From an uncultured Cycloclasticus sp. (GTDB lineage: Bacteria > Pseudomonadota > Gammaproteobacteria > Methylococcales > Cycloclasticaceae), in the NCBI GenBank assembly GCA_913057515.1, contig CAJXOJ010000019.1, forward strand, positions 1 to 35,631: DNA of 35,631 bases, written 5' to 3'. The position numbers and the translations under genes are program-made. Below are positions 33,356 to 35,631 of the stretch, in pieces; position 1 is the stretch's first letter; each line of letters starts with the position of its first letter. Below the pieces are notes generated by a model. It was not told where the DNA came from, made no database searches, and was given only the letters and a program-made list of their open reading frames with translations.

Positions 33356-34230
33356 TGGAAGAAAATACACGAAATACCATCTTTGTAGAAGAGGCTGAAA
33401 TTTTAGCGCAACATGCGTTCGCCGAAGAGCAATTTGTTTTAAGAGTACTGGCGCCAAAATGTGCAGCATCGGCAAAGCCCGGGCAATTCTCGCATATTCA
33501 ATGCGATCCGCAGCGTTTAATGCGCCGGCCTTTGTCCATTATGCGCGTATCGGCTACAGAAGGTTGGGTTGAGTTTTTATATAAAGCAGTGGGTGAAGGC
33601 ACTCAGTTGCTGTCTCAGCGCCTAGTGGGCGAAATGCTGAGTGTTATGGGTCCTATTGGTCGGCCTTTTGAGTTGGATGAGAATAAACCAAAAGCGCTCT
33701 TATTGGGCGGTGGCGTGGGTATTCCACCAATGATTTGCCTGTCTGAACTAATAAAAGAACAGTTCGGTGATATAAAGCCGACGGTGTTTATGGGCTCGGA
33801 AGTACCTTTCCCGTTTGAGCGAGAAAGGTCCGCCTTGCCTGTTCAAGGGTTGTCGAACGAAACCAGCGATTGTCTGCCACTGCTAGAGGGCTGGAATATT
33901 CCTAGCCGTTTAGCCAGTTTGCAACATTATGATGGTGTTTATCAAGGCTATATTACCGACCTTGCGCGTGACTGGTTACAAGCTCTGAGTGATGCAGAAC
34001 GGCAACAAGTGGCCATTTATTCATGTGGGCCTACGCCGATGCTCAAAGCCGTTGCGGCACTTGCAGCAGAATTTAGTTTGCCCTGCCAAGTATCGCTTGA
34101 AGAGTATATGGCATGTGCGGTGGGTGGGTGCGCGGGTTGCGTTGTTAAAGTCTCAACCGATGAGGGCGAAGCGATGAAACGTGTCTGTGTGGATGGCCCG
34201 GTGTTTGAAGCGGCAAGCGTTTTTGCTTAA
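33355..34230 (+). CDS. pyrK: Dihydroorotate dehydrogenase electron-transfer subunit-like protein (PyrK family)
   Basis: The protein has 291 residues. The FAD-binding RRPLSIM (58-64), the NAD-site LLLGGGVGIPPM (116-126) and CGPTPMLKAV (224-233), and a [2Fe-2S] cluster motif of Cys254, Cys259, Cys262 and Cys278 (CAVGGCAGC then VCVDGP) match PyrK, which passes electrons from NADH to a class 1B dihydroorotate dehydrogenase. No pyrD lies next to it, and most gammaproteobacteria use the quinone-linked class 2 enzyme instead. It may therefore partner a distant pyrD1B or another oxidoreductase. It overlaps pyrC' by one base and precedes vanZ by 2 bases. Confidence 0.85.
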   Translation: MEENTRNTIFVEEAEILAQHAFAEEQFVLRVLAPKCAASAKPGQFSHIQCDPQRLMRRPLSIMRVSATEGWVEFLYKAVGEGTQLLSQRLVGEMLSVMGPIGRPFELDENKPKALLLGGGVGIPPMICLSELIKEQFGDIKPTVFMGSEVPFPFERERSALPVQGLSNETSDCLPLLEGWNIPSRLASLQHYDGVYQGYITDLARDWLQALSDAERQQVAIYSCGPTPMLKAVAALAAEFSLPCQVSLEEYMACAVGGCAGCVVKVSTDEGEAMKRVCVDGPVFEAASVFA

Positions 34231-34232
34231 AA

Positions 34233-34595
34233 TTGAAAAACGTTTGGTTATTATTGTTAGTTGGCTATAGTGGATTTATTTTTTATTTATCGCATCAAGC
34301 AGTAGTTGCTGTACCGGCTTTATTTTTACATCAAGATAAGTTATTTCACGCCGTAGCCTATGCGCTGCTCGCTTTTTTGTCAGTTATTTATTTCAACTAC
34401 CGGTTTGTTGTATATCGCAACGCGGTGCTGGCAGCCTTTGTGTTTTGTGCGATATATGGTGCGAGTGACGAATGGCACCAATCTTTTATTAACGGTCGTG
34501 AGGCTGATGTTCTCGATTGGTTGGCTGATTGTATTGGCGCGACTGTTATGTTATTTGGCTATAAAGCCTATAGAGCTTGGTGTACTACCTTGTAG
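34233..34595 (+). CDS. VanZ-like family membrane protein
   Basis: The protein has 120 residues with a TTG start 2 bases after pyrK. About three to four membrane helices are seen, and the VanZ signature is present: HQDKLFHAVAYALLAF, then DEWHQSFINGREADVLDWLADCIGA. VanZ relatives are linked to teicoplanin resistance in Gram-positive bacteria; in Gram-negative genomes the function is unknown. There is no Shine-Dalgarno, so translation is probably coupled to pyrK. It ends the operon, with 82 bases to the convergent methyltransferase gene and no clear terminator. Confidence 0.78.
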   Translation: MKNVWLLLLVGYSGFIFYLSHQAVVAVPALFLHQDKLFHAVAYALLAFLSVIYFNYRFVVYRNAVLAAFVFCAIYGASDEWHQSFINGREADVLDWLADCIGATVMLFGYKAYRAWCTTL

Positions 34596-34677
34596 TAAGG
34601 CTTAAATAATAAAGCGACTTAATCTAGCTATGAGTGATCGGTTCATAGTGCTGAGTTGATTTTTTTGTGAGTACTGC

Positions 34678-35265
34678 CTACGCAGGCAACTCTTGCTCGA
34701 TGGTTTCTATCAAGATCAGCTCCGGTGGGCTGTTTTTGGTCAGCTTAGGTACCTGAATGCTAACACGGTAATCGGTTTTAGATAGGGTGTGTGCCCACGC
34801 CTTAATGGCTTCTGTCTCCTCTCTCCCGCCATCATGGCCAGTGTAGGCCAGTATGGAAATGATGCCAGGAGTTTCCAATACAGTAATAACCGAATTCAGT
34901 GCTTTAATGGTTGAGAGGGCGCCTGTCTGGATACTTTTATCGCTGCCGGGCAAGTAGCCTAAATTAAACATCGCACAACGAATTGAATGAACACCGTCTT
35001 TCGTTAAGTAATCTGATAATTGCGAGTGATCATCTTGTATCAGACAAACCCGCTGCACTAGCTGTTCCTTATTTAGCCGTTGTTCTGTTGTTTGCAAAGC
35101 GGAGGCTTGTAAGTCGAACGAGTAGACTTTTCCGAACTCTCCGATTTGCTTAGCTAAAAAGAGCGTATCAAAACCATTACCCATTGTGGCATCAACGGCA
35201 ATATTGCCCTCTGAAAGATAATTCGTAATATTGTTATGCGCTTGGTCAACGAGTGAAATAGTCAT
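34678..35265 (-). CDS. mnmM: MnmM/YtqB-family class I SAM-dependent methyltransferase
   Basis: The protein has 195 residues. A Rossmann methyltransferase is seen with the SAM motif AVDATMGNGFDTLFLA, acidic VYSFDLQ at strand 2, FNLGYLPGSDKSI (the family's hallmark catalytic loop) and LAYTGHDGGREETEAI. This is the family once called rRNA methylase YtqB and now associated with the methylation of nm5U to mnm5U at the tRNA wobble position in Gram-positive bacteria. The start overlaps the upstream FAD-dependent oxidoreductase gene by 20 bases. In E. coli, the oxidase and methylase steps sit together in MnmC, so this pair may divide that job. Confidence 0.82.
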   Translation of the reverse strand: MTISLVDQAHNNITNYLSEGNIAVDATMGNGFDTLFLAKQIGEFGKVYSFDLQASALQTTEQRLNKEQLVQRVCLIQDDHSQLSDYLTKDGVHSIRCAMFNLGYLPGSDKSIQTGALSTIKALNSVITVLETPGIISILAYTGHDGGREETEAIKAWAHTLSKTDYRVSIQVPKLTKNSPPELILIETIEQELPA

Positions 35266-35631
35266 GTGTGTACCTATTAATATCAGCGTATGTTGGTAAC
35301 GGCTCAGCGTGAGTTAAGTAACGTAAAAAGCATTCAGCGTGCCACGGAATGAGGAGAGAGCCTTTTGAGCCGAAACCGTTAAAAACGAGCAATTTAGGGT
35401 GATCAGGATGCTGGCCTAAAAAGGGTTGCTTGTCGCGGGTACCAGGGCGAATACCAACGTTGTGCTCCAGCCGTTGAGCTTGCCTTAAGTGCGGAAAATA
35501 CAGGTAACACGCCTCGAGTAACTCAAGGGCGGCCTTTTCGTTAGGTTTTTCGTCCAGTGGTTGCCATTGCCAACTAGCCCCCAATTTGAGTTGCCCGTTA
35601 GCAAGGGGCAGTAACCATTTGCCAAACTGCA
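35246..35631 (-). CDS. FAD-dependent oxidoreductase, C-terminal part (5' end outside window)
   Basis: The frame is open from the window edge, so only the last ~128 residues are visible. They include a beta-sheet WLLPLANGQLKLGASWQW, a VGIRPGTRDKQPFLGQHP segment and FNGFGSKGSLLIPWHAECF, which fit the C-terminus of DAO-fold oxidoreductases such as ThiO, MnmC(o) and glycine oxidase relatives. The N-terminal FAD GxGxxG motif is off the window. The 20-base overlap with the MnmM-family gene argues for an MnmC(o)-like function (cmnm5U to nm5U), but other DAO-family roles remain possible. Confidence 0.75.
   Translation of the reverse strand, partial: QFGKWLLPLANGQLKLGASWQWQPLDEKPNEKAALELLEACYLYFPHLRQAQRLEHNVGIRPGTRDKQPFLGQHPDHPKLLVFNGFGSKGSLLIPWHAECFLRYLTHAEPLPTYADINRYTHDYFTR

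Noticed and set aside
34583-34597. Hairpin TACTAC/GTAGTA at the end of the vanZ-like gene
   Set aside because: Only 6 bp, partly inside the coding region, and no T-run follows.
1-35631. Mobile elements, CRISPR arrays, prophage, tRNA or rRNA genes
   Set aside because: No transposase, integrase, phage gene, regular spaced repeats, tRNA cloverleaf or rRNA sequence was noticed; gene order is that of ordinary chromosomal clusters.

Overview
The window looks like chromosomal DNA of a gammaproteobacterium with moderate GC content. The evidence is the gene order gshB-tonB-yqgE-ruvX-pyrR-pyrB-pyrC', which matches the Pseudomonas-type arrangement, together with TamB, outer-membrane phospholipase A, YcgL and the long proteobacterial form of AhcY. 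Marine Thiotrichales or Methylophaga/Cycloclasticus-like bacteria are a reasonable guess, but this cannot be settled without a search. No rRNA, tRNA, insertion sequence, prophage or CRISPR array is visible. Most genes are intact and densely packed.

Layout. Bases 1-6066 (+): the C-terminal end of TamB, a small MscS-like channel, a DUF2391-like membrane protein, a large MscS channel with a periplasmic coiled coil, and a ZntB/CorA-type metal transporter overlapping it. Bases 6289-10144 (-): a three-gene peptide-modification locus made of a RimK ATP-grasp ligase with an added RCK_C/TrkA_C domain, an M14 succinylglutamate desuccinylase/aspartoacylase relative, and a RimB-RimK fusion. A small orphan ORF and a 315-base stretch without a clear gene lie upstream of it. 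Bases 10907-16642 (-): a signal-anchored hydratase-like protein, ApeB, MsrB and PldA, then a hairpin terminator, a periplasmic metallo-beta-lactamase-fold protein, a lipoprotein with a Cys/His/Asp set, and a DUF4202 protein.

Bases 16748-22231 (+): MddA-like methanethiol S-methyltransferase, then a promoter, an SAH riboswitch and a tight cluster metK-ahcY-metF-ycgL-rsmE. This couples SAM synthesis, SAH removal and folate-dependent methyl supply, and includes a SAM-using rRNA methyltransferase. Bases 22289-27587 (-): a response regulator with an HD-GYP domain and an EvgS-like hybrid kinase with three tandem periplasmic solute-binding domains. Bases 27745-34595 (+): gshB-tonB-yqgE-ruvX-pyrR-pyrB-pyrC'-pyrK-vanZ, almost without gaps. 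The dihydroorotase-like member has lost its catalytic residues. Bases 34678-35631 (-): an MnmM/YtqB-family methyltransferase overlapping the end of an FAD-dependent oxidoreductase that runs off the window.

The most interesting items are the double-RimK locus with its RCK_C-tagged ligase, the SAH-riboswitch operon next to MddA, and the oxidoreductase/MnmM pair, which may be a split replacement for bifunctional MnmC.
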